From JAHJKV01 sp963678135 (GTDB taxonomy: Bacteria; Desulfobacterota; Desulfovibrionia; Desulfovibrionales; Desulfovibrionaceae): 64,000 nucleotides of DNA. The stretch spans positions 558,001 to 622,000 of the forward strand of contig OY782667.1 in the NCBI GenBank assembly GCA_963678135.1. Reading direction: 5' to 3'. The position numbers and the translations under genes were made by a program. The notes under the pieces are model-generated. The model did no database searches. It had not been told where the DNA came from and was given only the letters and a program-made list of their open reading frames with translations. Every line of letters begins with the position of its first letter. The stretch's first letter is position 1. Positions 8,263 through 17,175 of this stretch are shown one piece after another.

Positions 8263-9483
8263 TCAGCTTGCTGTTTCGCCTAATTCATGGCGTTGTAATG
8301 TTTCGAGAAAAATATTTTTGGAAATAGCTCCCATATATTTTCCAGCAGCATCCACCACCGGAACTGGCCAAGGATGAGCCGTTATAAGCGGTAATATCTC
8401 CTGCATAGTGGAATCCATGGGCACTGCTTGTACTTCCTCAAGCAAAGCATTGTCCAAGCTAGCTTCTTTACCGGAGTGTTCAAGCTCTGTTGTCAATGAA
8501 TCAAGGGAAACAATACCTACAAAACTTTGATTGCGATCCAAAATATAGAGATAATCTCTATCGTGGGCAGACAATCTTTCGCGTGCAGATCGTGGCCCTT
8601 TGCCCATTCTGGACATGGTAAGTTGCTGCTTACGCACAATATCTCCAGCACAAAGCACACTGGTTGGATCAACTCCACGGAAAAAAGCCTGAACATATTC
8701 ATTGGCTGGATTTTGCAAAATCTCGTCTGGTGTACCGACTTGGACAACGCGTCCACCTTCCATAATAGCAATTCTATCACCAATTCGCATGGCTTCATCT
8801 AAATCGTGGGAAATAAAAATCACGGTGCGCTGATGTTTATCTTGCAATTTAAGTAGCTCATCTTGCATTTCACTACGGATAAGTGGATCTAAGGCTGAAA
8901 ATGCTTCATCCATAAGCAATATAGAAGGGTCAACAGCTAAAGCTCGTGCAAGACCAACCCTTTGCTGCATACCTCCAGAAAGAGAACGAGGCAAAGAATC
9001 AGCCCATGCTTCAAGTCCTACTTGCTCCAAGGCCTCCATGGCTCGTTTTTCACGGGACTCTTTTGCTTCTCCAGAAATTTCCAAGCCAAAAGCTGCGTTT
9101 TGTAAAACCGTCAGGTGTGGCATAAGAGCAAAAGATTGGAAAACCATGCTCATGTCTTTTCTCAAAAGGTCGATCAATTGATTTTGAGAAAGTTTCGCCA
9201 CATCTTGTCCATCAACCCAAACCTCACCTTTGGTCGGTTCTATGATGCGGTTAAACATCCGTACCAACGTGGATTTTCCTGAACCGGAAAGACCCATAAT
9301 AACAAAAATCTCACCTTCATTTATGGTAAATGAGGCGTTTTGCACACCAATGGTTTGACCTGTGCGATCTAAAATTTCTTCTTTGTTAAGCCCTTGATCA
9401 AGGAGCTTAAGGGCACGTTCGGGATGATTTCCGAAAATCTTTGTGAGGTTTTTGATGACCACTTTTTCTGTGGTATCAGTCAT
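8263..9483 (-). CDS. proV: Glycine betaine/proline-type ABC transporter, ATP-binding protein
   Basis: ATPase that energises osmoprotectant uptake, 406 aa as in the ProV/OpuAA family. It shows Walker A GLSGSGKST (near residue 70), signature LSGGMQQRVGLARALA, Walker B ILLMDEAFSALDP and the H-loop FISHDLDEA. The C-terminal ~120 residues form a CBS-domain pair (YLYILDRNQSFVGIVSL and PVPVVDAAGKYMGAI), which in relatives senses ionic strength. First gene of proVWX; AAGGA stands before the ATG. A perfect palindrome lies 28-46 nt upstream of the start. Confidence 0.96.
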   Translation of the reverse strand: MTDTTEKVVIKNLTKIFGNHPERALKLLDQGLNKEEILDRTGQTIGVQNASFTINEGEIFVIMGLSGSGKSTLVRMFNRIIEPTKGEVWVDGQDVAKLSQNQLIDLLRKDMSMVFQSFALMPHLTVLQNAAFGLEISGEAKESREKRAMEALEQVGLEAWADSLPRSLSGGMQQRVGLARALAVDPSILLMDEAFSALDPLIRSEMQDELLKLQDKHQRTVIFISHDLDEAMRIGDRIAIMEGGRVVQVGTPDEILQNPANEYVQAFFRGVDPTSVLCAGDIVRKQQLTMSRMGKGPRSARERLSAHDRDYLYILDRNQSFVGIVSLDSLTTELEHSGKEASLDNALLEEVQAVPMDSTMQEILPLITAHPWPVPVVDAAGKYMGAISKNIFLETLQRHELGETAS

Positions 9484-9510
9484 AAAAAATCCTTGGTTAA
9501 GTTATTGAAA

Positions 9511-9529
9511 ATATGTGATATACACATAT
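9511..9529. promoter_or_regulatory. Palindrome upstream of proV (candidate operator)
   Basis: ATATGTG-ATATA-CACATAT is a perfect 7-bp inverted repeat with a 5-bp centre, 28-46 nt before the proV ATG. The spacing does not match a CRP/FNR site. It is a plausible repressor or activator site for the osmoprotectant operon; the protein is unknown. Confidence 0.45.
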
Positions 9530-10114
9530 AGGCCTAGCACAAAATGGCTTTGGATTGGGGCTGGTCTCGGTAGCCGTACATGTCCATGAGCGCGACAAAG
9601 AGAAAAGAGATAATATTTTTTTGTTGTATCATTAGATTGTAGGATTATTTTATATTGCAACTTTTTATTTTACATAAAATATACTTTACTCTTTATCTCT
9701 GTATCATAAATATTCTTTGTTAGTTTTATTGAGTAATAGAGAAAAAAAAAGTATTTTTTATTTTGTATTGCTTTTTTTTATTTCTATAGTTAAATTGCTT
9801 AATCTGAGAATTTACACTGCCATAGATTGAGCCTATGTGTCAAATGCTATTAATTTTTTGAAAAATAACATGCTAACTTACTCTCTTTTTGGTAAAAATA
9901 CGTTCAAAAAAAAATTTTGAAGACAAAAGAGAAAAAACAAAAAACGTAGATAGGCTTGTGCTTGAGCACTTTTTGAGAAAAAGTTTGCCAGCTTTTATAT
10001 TTTTCACCCTGAAAAAGCATGTATGGCACTTGCCAGTCGGGGTAAGCAAATATATATACAAAAATATCGGGAAGGATATTTTCCCCTGTAACAAAAACAT
10101 AAGGAGTAGGATTC
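9530..10114. other. AT-rich intergenic region without recognised gene
   Basis: About 585 bp between divergent proV and the Bax-inhibitor-1 gene. It is clearly AT-richer than its flanks, with runs of A and T. A weak hairpin (CTTGCC/GGTAAG) at about 10028-10045 lies near the downstream gene. Short open frames occur on both strands but show no protein-like composition or ribosome-binding site. No RNA gene is recognised. Confidence 0.6.
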
Positions 10115-10840
10115 ATGAGTCCTTACCAAAATTTTCCTCTTGATTCCACGAGGGCTGAAGTTGTTAATACTTTTATGCGTGGAGTGTACGCATGGATGGC
10201 AGCAGGATTAGCACTTACTGCTGTACTTGCTTGGGCAACACTGAATACCCCACTTGCTCAGCTTGTATTCAGTGTGAATCCAAGCACTGGGCAAATGAGT
10301 ATGTCGCCTATGGTCTGGCTGCTTTTTTTGGCTGAATTGGGAATTGTGTTTTATCTTTCAGCGCGTATACAGCAACTGAATCCTGGCACGGCAACAAAAC
10401 TGTTTTTGCTCTATGCAGGCTTAAACGGACTCACCTTGTCCCCGATTCTTTTGGTTTATACTGCTTCCTCTGTGGCCTCTACTTTTGTGGTTACCGCAGG
10501 CATGTTTGGAGCAATGAGTCTCTATGGCCTCATTACCAAAAAAGACCTGAGTAGCTGGGGCTCTTTCCTCTTTATGGGGATTGTGGGCATTGTTATTGCC
10601 TCTGTGGTCAATATCTTTTTACATTCCCCTGCAATGGATTTTGTCATTTCCTGTATTGGTGTTTTGGTCTTTCTCGGCCTCACTGCCTACGATACGCAAA
10701 AACTCAGAGCCATGGGAGAAAGTGCTCCTGATGATGCCTACGCAGTAAGGCGAGGGACTATTTTGGGTGCTTTAACCCTATATCTTGATTTCATTAACCT
10801 GTTTCTGTTTTTATTGCGGTTTTTGGGTAACAGGGAATAA
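10115..10840 (+). CDS. Bax inhibitor-1/YccA family membrane protein
   Basis: A 241-aa protein with seven hydrophobic segments, matching the BI-1/YbhL-YccA family. Characteristic features are the N-terminal FMRGVYAWMAAGLALTAV, the segment GLNGLTLSPILL, and the C-terminal GVLVFLGLTAYDTQKLR with its acidic/YDT motif and YLDFINLF. Members conduct calcium or modulate membrane protease FtsH; the specific role here is unknown. AAGGAG precedes the ATG. lpxK begins 26 nt after the stop, so the two may be co-transcribed. Confidence 0.93.
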   Translation: MSPYQNFPLDSTRAEVVNTFMRGVYAWMAAGLALTAVLAWATLNTPLAQLVFSVNPSTGQMSMSPMVWLLFLAELGIVFYLSARIQQLNPGTATKLFLLYAGLNGLTLSPILLVYTASSVASTFVVTAGMFGAMSLYGLITKKDLSSWGSFLFMGIVGIVIASVVNIFLHSPAMDFVISCIGVLVFLGLTAYDTQKLRAMGESAPDDAYAVRRGTILGALTLYLDFINLFLFLLRFLGNRE

Positions 10841-10865
10841 TTTTATTTCTACTTGTCGAGAGTAC

Positions 10866-11960
10866 ATGCCCGTAAAGCTTCTTGCCTTGCAATATTATTT
10901 GCGCCCTTTGCTTCTTCCTTTTGCACTGTGCTATGGGCTTTTGATGCGTATACGGGCATTTTTATATTCTCGCGGTATCATGCCTTCATGGAGACCGCCT
11001 CAACTTTGCATTTCAGTGGGCAACATAAGCTGGGGTGGTACGGGTAAAACTCCGCTTATTGCTTGGCTCGTAGAATGGGCTTTGCAACACAATATTACTC
11101 CAGCTGTCCTAACTCGGGGCTATGGCGTCACCCCTGAGAGCTTACCTTGCTTGGTGTACAGTAAAAATGCAGCACCTCGAGTAGGCGATGAACCGCTTAT
11201 GCTCGCCAAAAAATATCCTCAAGCATATATTGTTGTTGACCCTGTGCGAGCTCGCGCCGGAAAATGGATACACACAAAACATTCTCCCTCTTTGTATCTG
11301 CTTGATGACGGACTACAGCACATGGCTGTGCAACGAGACCTCAACCTTGTGCTTCTGAGCCCTGAAGATTTTGAAAAAGAATGGAATACCCCTCTGCCTG
11401 CAGGCTCATGGAGAGAAGGTAAATTTGCCTTAACAAGAGCAGATGCTTTTTTAGTTAAGGCTGAACCTCAATATTTTCATGCAATATCCGGCCAGATTCG
11501 TTTTCGCTTGGCTCAGCTACAAAAACCAATATTTAGTTTTGCCATGCAAGTATTGGGCTTGTACCACCTTGTGGACAATGCTCCGTGTGTCACAATGCAC
11601 GAGAAGCCCTATCTTTTACTCAGCGGAGTTGGGCGACCTGAACAAGTAGAGCAAACTGTCAGGCAATACATGGGGTATGCTCCAAAGCAACACTCTGTTT
11701 TTGCTGATCATCACGCTTTTGCTCAACGTGACATACAGCAAATACATACCCTTGCTGATGAGCTGGACTGTGAATATATTCTTTGCACCCCAAAAGATGC
11801 AGTAAAAATTGCTCCATTAGCTGATAAGCGTTTCTTGACGCTTGATTTAGGCATACGTTTTGGTGCAAGCATTGGCACTGAAAAAACATTTGAGCTGTGG
11901 CTTGCTGAACAAATCAAGAGACAAGAAAACACTAAAACACACCAAAATACTACAAGATAA
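10866..11960 (+). CDS. lpxK: Tetraacyldisaccharide 4'-kinase
   Basis: Inner-membrane-associated kinase that phosphorylates the 4' position of the lipid A disaccharide in the Raetz pathway. The 364-aa protein has a hydrophobic N-terminal anchor (about residues 10-35) and an unusual P-loop, SVGNISWGGTGKTP at residues 50-63. The later motif LLDDGLQH is typical of LpxK. The ATG at 10866 is preferred because LpxK proteins start just before the YLRP segment; an upstream in-frame extension would overlap the BI-1 gene. rnr follows 15 nt downstream. Confidence 0.95.
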   Translation: MPVKLLALQYYLRPLLLPFALCYGLLMRIRAFLYSRGIMPSWRPPQLCISVGNISWGGTGKTPLIAWLVEWALQHNITPAVLTRGYGVTPESLPCLVYSKNAAPRVGDEPLMLAKKYPQAYIVVDPVRARAGKWIHTKHSPSLYLLDDGLQHMAVQRDLNLVLLSPEDFEKEWNTPLPAGSWREGKFALTRADAFLVKAEPQYFHAISGQIRFRLAQLQKPIFSFAMQVLGLYHLVDNAPCVTMHEKPYLLLSGVGRPEQVEQTVRQYMGYAPKQHSVFADHHAFAQRDIQQIHTLADELDCEYILCTPKDAVKIAPLADKRFLTLDLGIRFGASIGTEKTFELWLAEQIKRQENTKTHQNTTR

Positions 11961-11975
11961 CAATTGAATTTAAGC

Positions 11976-14129
11976 ATGGGTAAACGAAAAAAAACAAAAG
12001 GAATACGAGTATCCGATATTGATGTACGCAAAGTGCTTGGACTTTTTAGAGCAAACAGCAAAGATCGTACTGTACCCGAACTCATGCGAGCCTTGAATTT
12101 TAAGAAGCAGCATCGCCGTGCTCTTGTGCAAACGCTTGAAAATTTAGTGACCAAAGGCAAACTTGTGCGAACACGCGGAGCGTATAAACTCACCGAGCGA
12201 ATGCAACAAATTAGCGGACACTTACAAGTCCAGCGTAGTGGCATTGGCTTTGTTATACCTGATGATCCACGGCACAAAGATATTTTTATTTCTGAACGAA
12301 ATTTTGGTGATGCTTGGCACAATGATAGAGTGCTTGCTGCAGTTGTTCGCCAACGGTGTAAAAAAAATAGTGAAGGACGTATTCTCCGTGTTTTGAGCAG
12401 GGGACAGCAAAGCCTTGCAGTGCTTATCATCAAAAAACTTGAAGAAAAAAAATATTTATGTCGCCCTACTGAACCACGCATGGGATTTTCCCTACTTGCC
12501 ACAACAGAGCTAGGCAAACAATTAAAGCCCGGGACTTTGGCTTTGCTTATACCGGGTGATAAAATTGATAGTAATCTTTGGAGTGGGGTAATTACTACGA
12601 TTTTTGGACATGAGCAAAATGTTTGTGCACAAGAAGCCGTTACCAAAAATAATCATTCTATTCCCACTGCGTTTCCTGAGGATGCACTACAGCAAGTTCA
12701 CAATTTACCCACAACGCCGGAAAATGAAGACATCAAAAAACGGCGTGATTTGCGATCTATGAATTTTGTGACCATTGATGGGCAATCAGCTCGTGATTTC
12801 GATGACGCCATTTGCGTTGAAAAACAAGTAAAGGGCTGGCGTCTATGGGTGGCTATAGCTGATGTAAGTCATTATGTACCACAAGGCTCTCCGCTGGACA
12901 AAGAAGCCTTGGAACGAGGTAATTCCTATTATTTTCCACTTTCTGTGGAACCAATGCTGCCTGAAAAATTATCCAATGGTTTATGCAGCTTAAATCCCAA
13001 TGTAGATCGTTTGGCCATGCTTGTGTGCATGGATTTTTCCTCACATGGCGTGCTCCGTAAGTCTGACTTTTTTCCGGCAGTGATACAATCCAAGGCAAGG
13101 CTTAGCTATGAGCAAGTCAATCAAGCCGTGCTCAAACGCAAGCAAGATATGCGTCAAGAATTGCAGCATGTAATAGAAATGTTGGATCAAGCTGAACTGT
13201 TAGCCCGCAAACTCAGTACACAAAGAAAAAAACGAGGCAGTTTGGATTTTGAGCTTCCTGAAGCCGAGATAAAAATCAATGCACAAGGCAAGGTGCTTTC
13301 TGTTTGCCCTAGGCAAAGAAACTATGCCCATAGTATCATTGAAGAGTGCATGATTGCAGCAAACGAGGCTGTTGCTCAATATTTGAGTAAAATTGACTCC
13401 CCTTGCTTATACCGAATACACCCTGAAGCTGATACAACAAAATTGAGTAGATTATATAAAATACTCCAAAAAACCGGCTTAGAACTGGAAGAGCCTCAAA
13501 TTTTTTCTCCCACAATATTGCAAACTCTCATTGCTCAGGTTGCTGGTACAGAATTGGAATTTTTGGTTAATCGTTTGCTTCTAAGAAGTATGAAACAGGC
13601 TTTGTATCGTCCTGAAAACGAAGGACATTTTGGCCTAGCTTCAGAGTATTATTGCCATTTTACTTCCCCTATTCGACGCTATGCAGATTTGATAGTGCAT
13701 AGGCTACTCAAAATATCGTTGGGGATAAGCAATATACATACATATGGACAAGGACAATTAAAAGAAATTGCAGAAAAATTATATGCCACAGAGCGTAAAG
13801 CCGTAGATGCTGAGCGGGAGATGGATAAACGGGCAGCTGCTTTGTATTTAACTGATCATCTTGGCGAAACATTTGATGGCGTGATTTCTTTTATGGCAGA
13901 ATATGGTTTTTGGGTAGAGCTTATACATGTAGCTGCCGAAGGATTGATTCGAGTACAGAGCTTAAACAACGATTACTACGCATATTTTAAGGATAGGGAA
14001 ATTTTTGTGGGTGAACGTACAGGAAAGTCTTTTCGCTTGGGACAAAAAATTACAGTTCAAGTAAAAGATGTAAACTTGGCAGCCCTAGAAATTGAATTTG
14101 CGCTTATCCCTGAAGAATCAAAAAAATAA
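11976..14129 (+). CDS. rnr: Ribonuclease R (RNB-family 3'-5' exoribonuclease)
   Basis: Processive exoribonuclease that degrades structured RNA. The 717-aa protein has an N-terminal winged-helix/OB region (about residues 15-90) and cold-shock-like domains. The catalytic RNB domain has its Asp cluster in TIDGQSARDFDDAI, and the segment YRPENEGHFGLASEYYCHFTSP-like is characteristic (about residues 545-570). A C-terminal S1 domain begins near FDGVISFMAEYGFWVEL. ATG 11976 is chosen over an in-frame TTG 12 nt upstream. It converges on murI with a 3-nt gap. Confidence 0.95.
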   Translation: MGKRKKTKGIRVSDIDVRKVLGLFRANSKDRTVPELMRALNFKKQHRRALVQTLENLVTKGKLVRTRGAYKLTERMQQISGHLQVQRSGIGFVIPDDPRHKDIFISERNFGDAWHNDRVLAAVVRQRCKKNSEGRILRVLSRGQQSLAVLIIKKLEEKKYLCRPTEPRMGFSLLATTELGKQLKPGTLALLIPGDKIDSNLWSGVITTIFGHEQNVCAQEAVTKNNHSIPTAFPEDALQQVHNLPTTPENEDIKKRRDLRSMNFVTIDGQSARDFDDAICVEKQVKGWRLWVAIADVSHYVPQGSPLDKEALERGNSYYFPLSVEPMLPEKLSNGLCSLNPNVDRLAMLVCMDFSSHGVLRKSDFFPAVIQSKARLSYEQVNQAVLKRKQDMRQELQHVIEMLDQAELLARKLSTQRKKRGSLDFELPEAEIKINAQGKVLSVCPRQRNYAHSIIEECMIAANEAVAQYLSKIDSPCLYRIHPEADTTKLSRLYKILQKTGLELEEPQIFSPTILQTLIAQVAGTELEFLVNRLLLRSMKQALYRPENEGHFGLASEYYCHFTSPIRRYADLIVHRLLKISLGISNIHTYGQGQLKEIAEKLYATERKAVDAEREMDKRAAALYLTDHLGETFDGVISFMAEYGFWVELIHVAAEGLIRVQSLNNDYYAYFKDREIFVGERTGKSFRLGQKITVQVKDVNLAALEIEFALIPEESKK

Positions 14130-14132
14130 ATT

Positions 14133-14966
14133 TTATAAATCAACTAATTCCACTTCATTTGGCATAACTGTTCTGCCAAGAAAAATAGAGCCTACTCGCG
14201 CAAAGCGCTCAACTCCATCCGTTGCCAAAAGTTCTATTTGTTTTACCTTTGCCCGGGTAAAAAGTTTTTGCTCAGTTAATATATCGCGTACTTCCAAGGC
14301 TGTGGTTTCCGCTGAATCAATAACTGTTACATGAGAACCAACAACACGCTGTATGGCCTGCCCCAGTACCGGAAAATGTGTACAACCCAAGACAAGGCAA
14401 TCCGGTGGTACCGCATTAAACCGAGTGAATAATGGCTTAAGAGAACGAGCTATAACAGCTTCTACGAGCTTGCCACTCACCCAGCCTTCTTCAGCAAGCG
14501 CAACAAAGAGACTGCACGACTCGGCTTCTACAAGCATATGAGGGCAAATATTAAGAACAGCGTTTTGGTATGCACCACCACGCACAGTTGCTTCCGTGCC
14601 AATGACGGCCATGCGTCCATTTGTATTGATTCGGCAAGCAGCTCTTGCTCCTGGAAGCACAACTCCGATAACCGGAATATGAGGATAAGCATCAGCTAAA
14701 GCCGGCAAAGCAACAGAGGATGCTGTGTTACACGCTACAACCAATAATTTGATCCCGCGATTCACCAAATGTTTTGAGCTTTGCAAGGCATACCGAACTA
14801 CGGATTCTTGACTCTTCGTTCCATAAGGTAAACGAGCAGTATCCCCCAAATATCGAAATGATTCTTGCGGTAAAAGCCGTAGCAATTCCCGTAAAACCGT
14901 CAGGCCACCAACTCCGGAATCAAAAACGCCAATTGGTAGTTCAGTGTCTTGTTTACTGTAATCCAT
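14133..14966 (-). CDS. murI: Glutamate racemase
   Basis: Cofactor-independent enzyme that makes D-glutamate for peptidoglycan. The 277-aa protein contains the FDSGVGGLTV substrate motif, the first catalytic Cys in ACNTAS (Cys79) and the second in GCTHFP. Also conserved are YLGDTARLPYG and the Asp/Ser pair IGVFDSG. It is monocistronic on the minus strand, convergent with rnr and divergent from the trp leader. Confidence 0.96.
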   Translation of the reverse strand: MDYSKQDTELPIGVFDSGVGGLTVLRELLRLLPQESFRYLGDTARLPYGTKSQESVVRYALQSSKHLVNRGIKLLVVACNTASSVALPALADAYPHIPVIGVVLPGARAACRINTNGRMAVIGTEATVRGGAYQNAVLNICPHMLVEAESCSLFVALAEEGWVSGKLVEAVIARSLKPLFTRFNAVPPDCLVLGCTHFPVLGQAIQRVVGSHVTVIDSAETTALEVRDILTEQKLFTRAKVKQIELLATDGVERFARVGSIFLGRTVMPNEVELVDL

Positions 14967-15172
14967 GGCTTACGAACCTTATTATTGCAAAATATTATGG
15001 GGCTGTACCAAATAACTAGCCCAAATGTTTTTAACCAAGGCTATTGTTTAAGACTTTGTACGCTAATTTTATGAATGCTCCTCTAGCACTAAATAAGCAT
15101 GTCAGGCTTTGTTTTTATTACTCCTACAGGTAGCTTGTTGGCAAGAGTTCAATTTTTATAGACAAAAATATC

Positions 15173-15201
15173 TTGACATACAGCGGTTTTAAGAATATAC
15201 G
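15173..15201 (+). promoter_or_regulatory. Promoter of the trp leader/trpB2 unit
   Basis: Perfect -35 TTGACA (15173-15178), 17-nt spacer, -10 TATACG (15196-15201). The expected start falls at about 15207-15208, which is the first base of the leader-peptide ATG, so the transcript would have almost no 5' UTR. Confidence 0.7.
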
Positions 15202-15207
15202 GCATCC

Positions 15208-15261
15208 ATGTTTTTTATAACAAACAAACAAAATTTTTGGTGGTGGCAATGGCGACAGTAA
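15208..15261 (+). CDS. trpL: trp leader peptide
   Basis: A 17-codon reading frame encodes MFFITNKQNFWWWQWRQ and stops with TAA. Four of 17 codons are tryptophan, three of them consecutive, which is essentially diagnostic of a trp attenuation leader. No Shine-Dalgarno sequence is visible; with the predicted start site the leader may be read from a leaderless mRNA. It lies 150 nt upstream of trpB2. The Trp codons 15247-15253 (CAATGGC) can pair with GCCGTTG (15266-15272) just beyond the stop. Confidence 0.9.
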   Translation: MFFITNKQNFWWWQWRQ

Positions 15262-15291
15262 TGAAGCCGTTGGCATTCTAGCGTGATGTGG

Positions 15292-15325
15292 AAGCTACGG
15301 ACTTCAGGGTCTCGTAGCTTTTTTT
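15292..15325 (+). terminator. First attenuator hairpin (segments 1:2) of the trp leader
   Basis: AAGCTACG (15292-15299) pairs with CGTAGCTT (15313-15320), followed by a run of T ending at 15325. It looks like an intrinsic terminator. Its 3' arm can instead pair with the next segment. Confidence 0.8.
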
Positions 15326-15344
15326 CTACCCCATAAAAAATTAC

Positions 15345-15376
15345 AAGGCTACGAGAATTTCCCTCGTAGCCTTTTT
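15345..15376 (+). terminator. Second attenuator hairpin (segments 3:4) of the trp leader
   Basis: AAGGCTACGAG (15345-15355) pairs perfectly with CTCGTAGCCTT (15363-15373), followed by T residues. CTCGTAGC at 15311-15318 (segment 2) is also complementary to GCTACGAG at 15348-15355 (segment 3), giving a mutually exclusive 2:3 helix of 8 bp. This 1:2, 2:3, 3:4 topology is that of a translational attenuator. Confidence 0.85.
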
Positions 15377-15411
15377 ACTTTAGCTATTAACAGCAAGACA
15401 ATGGAGGAAAC

Positions 15412-16752
15412 ATGAGCAAACGTATTTTTTTACCCCAATCAGAAATGCCCACAAAATGGTATAATCCTATGCCGGATCTTCCAACACCCTTGGCTCCGCC
15501 TCTTGATCCGGAAACAAAAGAACTCCTTAGCCCTGAAAAACTGTCAGTAATCTTCCCTATGGGTCTTATTGAACAAGAAATGAGTCAAGATCGCTGGATC
15601 GATATTCCAGAAGAAGTTTTGGACATTTATAAAATTTGGAGACCTTCCCCTTTAGTCCGTGCTGAACGCTTGGAAAAAGCCATTGGAGCTCAATGTAAAA
15701 TATTTTATAAAGATGAATCGGTTTCCCCAGCTGGATCACACAAACCAAACACTTCAGTGCCACAAGCATACTATAACAAAATAGAAGGCGTAAAACGCAT
15801 CACCACAGAAACAGGTGCTGGACAATGGGGAACTGCTCTTGGTTTTGCCTGTGCTCAGTTTGGGATGGAAAGCACGGTGTATATGGTTAAGGTCAGCTAT
15901 GAACAAAAACCTTATCGTAAAATATTGATTAATTCTTATGGATCAACAATCTATGCCTCGCCAAGTTCGGTTACTCAAACCGGTCAAGCCATGCTGGAAA
16001 AAGATCCAAGCTGTAAAGGTTCACTCGGTTTAGCTATTTCCGAAGCAGTAGAGGATGCTGCAACTCATGAAGATGCCAAGTATGGCTTGGGTTCTGTGCT
16101 CAACCATGTGCTTATCCATCAAACCGTAACCGGCTTGGAAGTCAAAAAACAAATGGAGATGATAGGTGAAAAACCGGATTACCTTGTAGGCTGCGTTGGT
16201 GGCGGTTCAAACTTCGCAGGCTTGGTTTCTCCCTATCTGCCAGAAAAACTTGCAGGAGAAAATATTCGCTTTGTGGCGATAGAACCTAAAGCATGCCCCA
16301 CTCTTACCCGTGGTGACTATCGTTACGATTATGGGGATATGGCACGGCTTACGCCTTTACTTAAAATGCACACTTTAGGGCATTCTTTCATGCCCGCACC
16401 TATCCATGCCGGTGGACTGCGCTACCATGGTGATGCACCTATTGTTTGCAACATGGTGGATGAAGGGCTTGTTGATGCCAGAGCCTATTTCCAAAAAGAG
16501 TGTTTTGAAGCTGCCCAGCTTTTCTTGCGAACCGAGGGCTTTTTGCCGGCACCGGAAACCTCCCATGCCATTAAAGGTGCAATAGAAGTTGCCAAACATG
16601 CAGCTCCTGATGAAAACGTGGTCTTCTTGTACTCAGGACATGGAATGCTTGATCTCGCTTCTTATGATAAGTTCCTCACCGGTGAAATGGATAATTTTGA
16701 ATTACCACAAAAGGACATTGAAGAAGCCTTAAAAGATTGCCCTAAAATATAG
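15412..16752 (+). CDS. trpB: Tryptophan synthase beta chain, TrpB2 type
   Basis: PLP enzyme joining indole and serine to make tryptophan. At 446 aa with a ~75-residue N-terminal extension it fits the TrpB2 (TrpB-like) group rather than the ~400-aa TrpB1. The PLP-lysine segment reads GSHKPNT (about residues 107-113), with the phosphate-binding loop GCVGGGSN and the TrpB2-type RPSPLVRAERLE and ETGAGQWG motifs. GGAGG precedes the ATG. No trpA lies beside it, so it may salvage indole or supplement a TrpAB complex encoded elsewhere. Expression is presumably set by the Trp-rich leader upstream. Confidence 0.95.
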   Translation: MSKRIFLPQSEMPTKWYNPMPDLPTPLAPPLDPETKELLSPEKLSVIFPMGLIEQEMSQDRWIDIPEEVLDIYKIWRPSPLVRAERLEKAIGAQCKIFYKDESVSPAGSHKPNTSVPQAYYNKIEGVKRITTETGAGQWGTALGFACAQFGMESTVYMVKVSYEQKPYRKILINSYGSTIYASPSSVTQTGQAMLEKDPSCKGSLGLAISEAVEDAATHEDAKYGLGSVLNHVLIHQTVTGLEVKKQMEMIGEKPDYLVGCVGGGSNFAGLVSPYLPEKLAGENIRFVAIEPKACPTLTRGDYRYDYGDMARLTPLLKMHTLGHSFMPAPIHAGGLRYHGDAPIVCNMVDEGLVDARAYFQKECFEAAQLFLRTEGFLPAPETSHAIKGAIEVAKHAAPDENVVFLYSGHGMLDLASYDKFLTGEMDNFELPQKDIEEALKDCPKI

Positions 16753-16776
16753 ATAAAATTAAAGACAATTCAGCCC

Positions 16777-16819
16777 AATAACCGAGGAAAGGATGTACAC
16801 TTTCTTCGGTTATTTTTTA
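16777..16819 (+). terminator. Intrinsic terminator of trpB2
   Basis: AATAACCGA...GAAAG pairs with CTTTC.TCGGTTATT, followed immediately by a T run. It lies 25 nt after the trpB stop. Confidence 0.85.
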
Positions 16820-16904
16820 CCATATTAACCATACCTAAAAAGACTTAATCTACGCAAATTATCTTATTGATTTTATTCGTAAAAAGCATGAAACACAATA
16901 CAAG

Positions 16905-17168
16905 TTTTCCCAAACTGCCGGAAAACTTTTCCCAAACTGCCGGAAAACTTTTCCCAAACTGCCGGAAAACTTTTCCCAATCTGCCGAATAAATTTTTCCA
17001 AATTGCCGGATAAACTTTCCTAATTTGCCGAATAAATTTTCCCAAATTATCGAATAAGTTTTCCCAAATTGCCGGACGAATTTTACTCATTTGCCGTAAA
17101 CTTTTTCCCAACCTGACGAATAAATTTTCCCAATCTGCCGTAGACTTTTTCCAAATCTGCCAGTATAC
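16905..17168. repeat. 22-bp tandem repeat array A, 12 units, upstream of the DUF4143 ATPase
   Basis: Exactly twelve 22-bp units run without spacers. The consensus is TTTTCCCAAACTGCCG followed by GAWAAA or GAAAAC. Units 1-3 are identical; units 4-12 diverge, mostly in the last six bases. The array ends 7 bp before the ATPase ATG. In the minus direction it is open and would read as a 22-residue degenerate peptide repeat, which is a consequence of the period rather than evidence for a gene. The 16-827 to 16904 stretch before it holds nothing recognised. Confidence 0.95.
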
Positions 17169-17169
17169 T
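17141..17169 (+). promoter_or_regulatory. Candidate promoter formed by the last two repeat units
   Basis: TAGACT (end of unit 11, 17141-17146), 17-nt spacer, TATACT (end of unit 12, 17164-17169). The -10 is 7 nt from the ATG at 17176, so a leaderless transcript is predicted; there is no Shine-Dalgarno sequence. Confidence 0.5.
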
Positions 17170-17175
17170 TTTTTT

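Noticed and set aside
9873..10143. Short frames in the AT-rich region before the Bax-inhibitor-1 gene
   Set aside because: Lys/Phe-rich composition dictated by A/T runs, no ribosome-binding site, and overlap with the downstream gene start.
11723..12646. 307-codon minus-strand frame opposite lpxK and rnr
   Set aside because: It lies wholly over two well-supported genes, and its Cys/Ser/Arg-rich translation looks like antisense of coding sequence.
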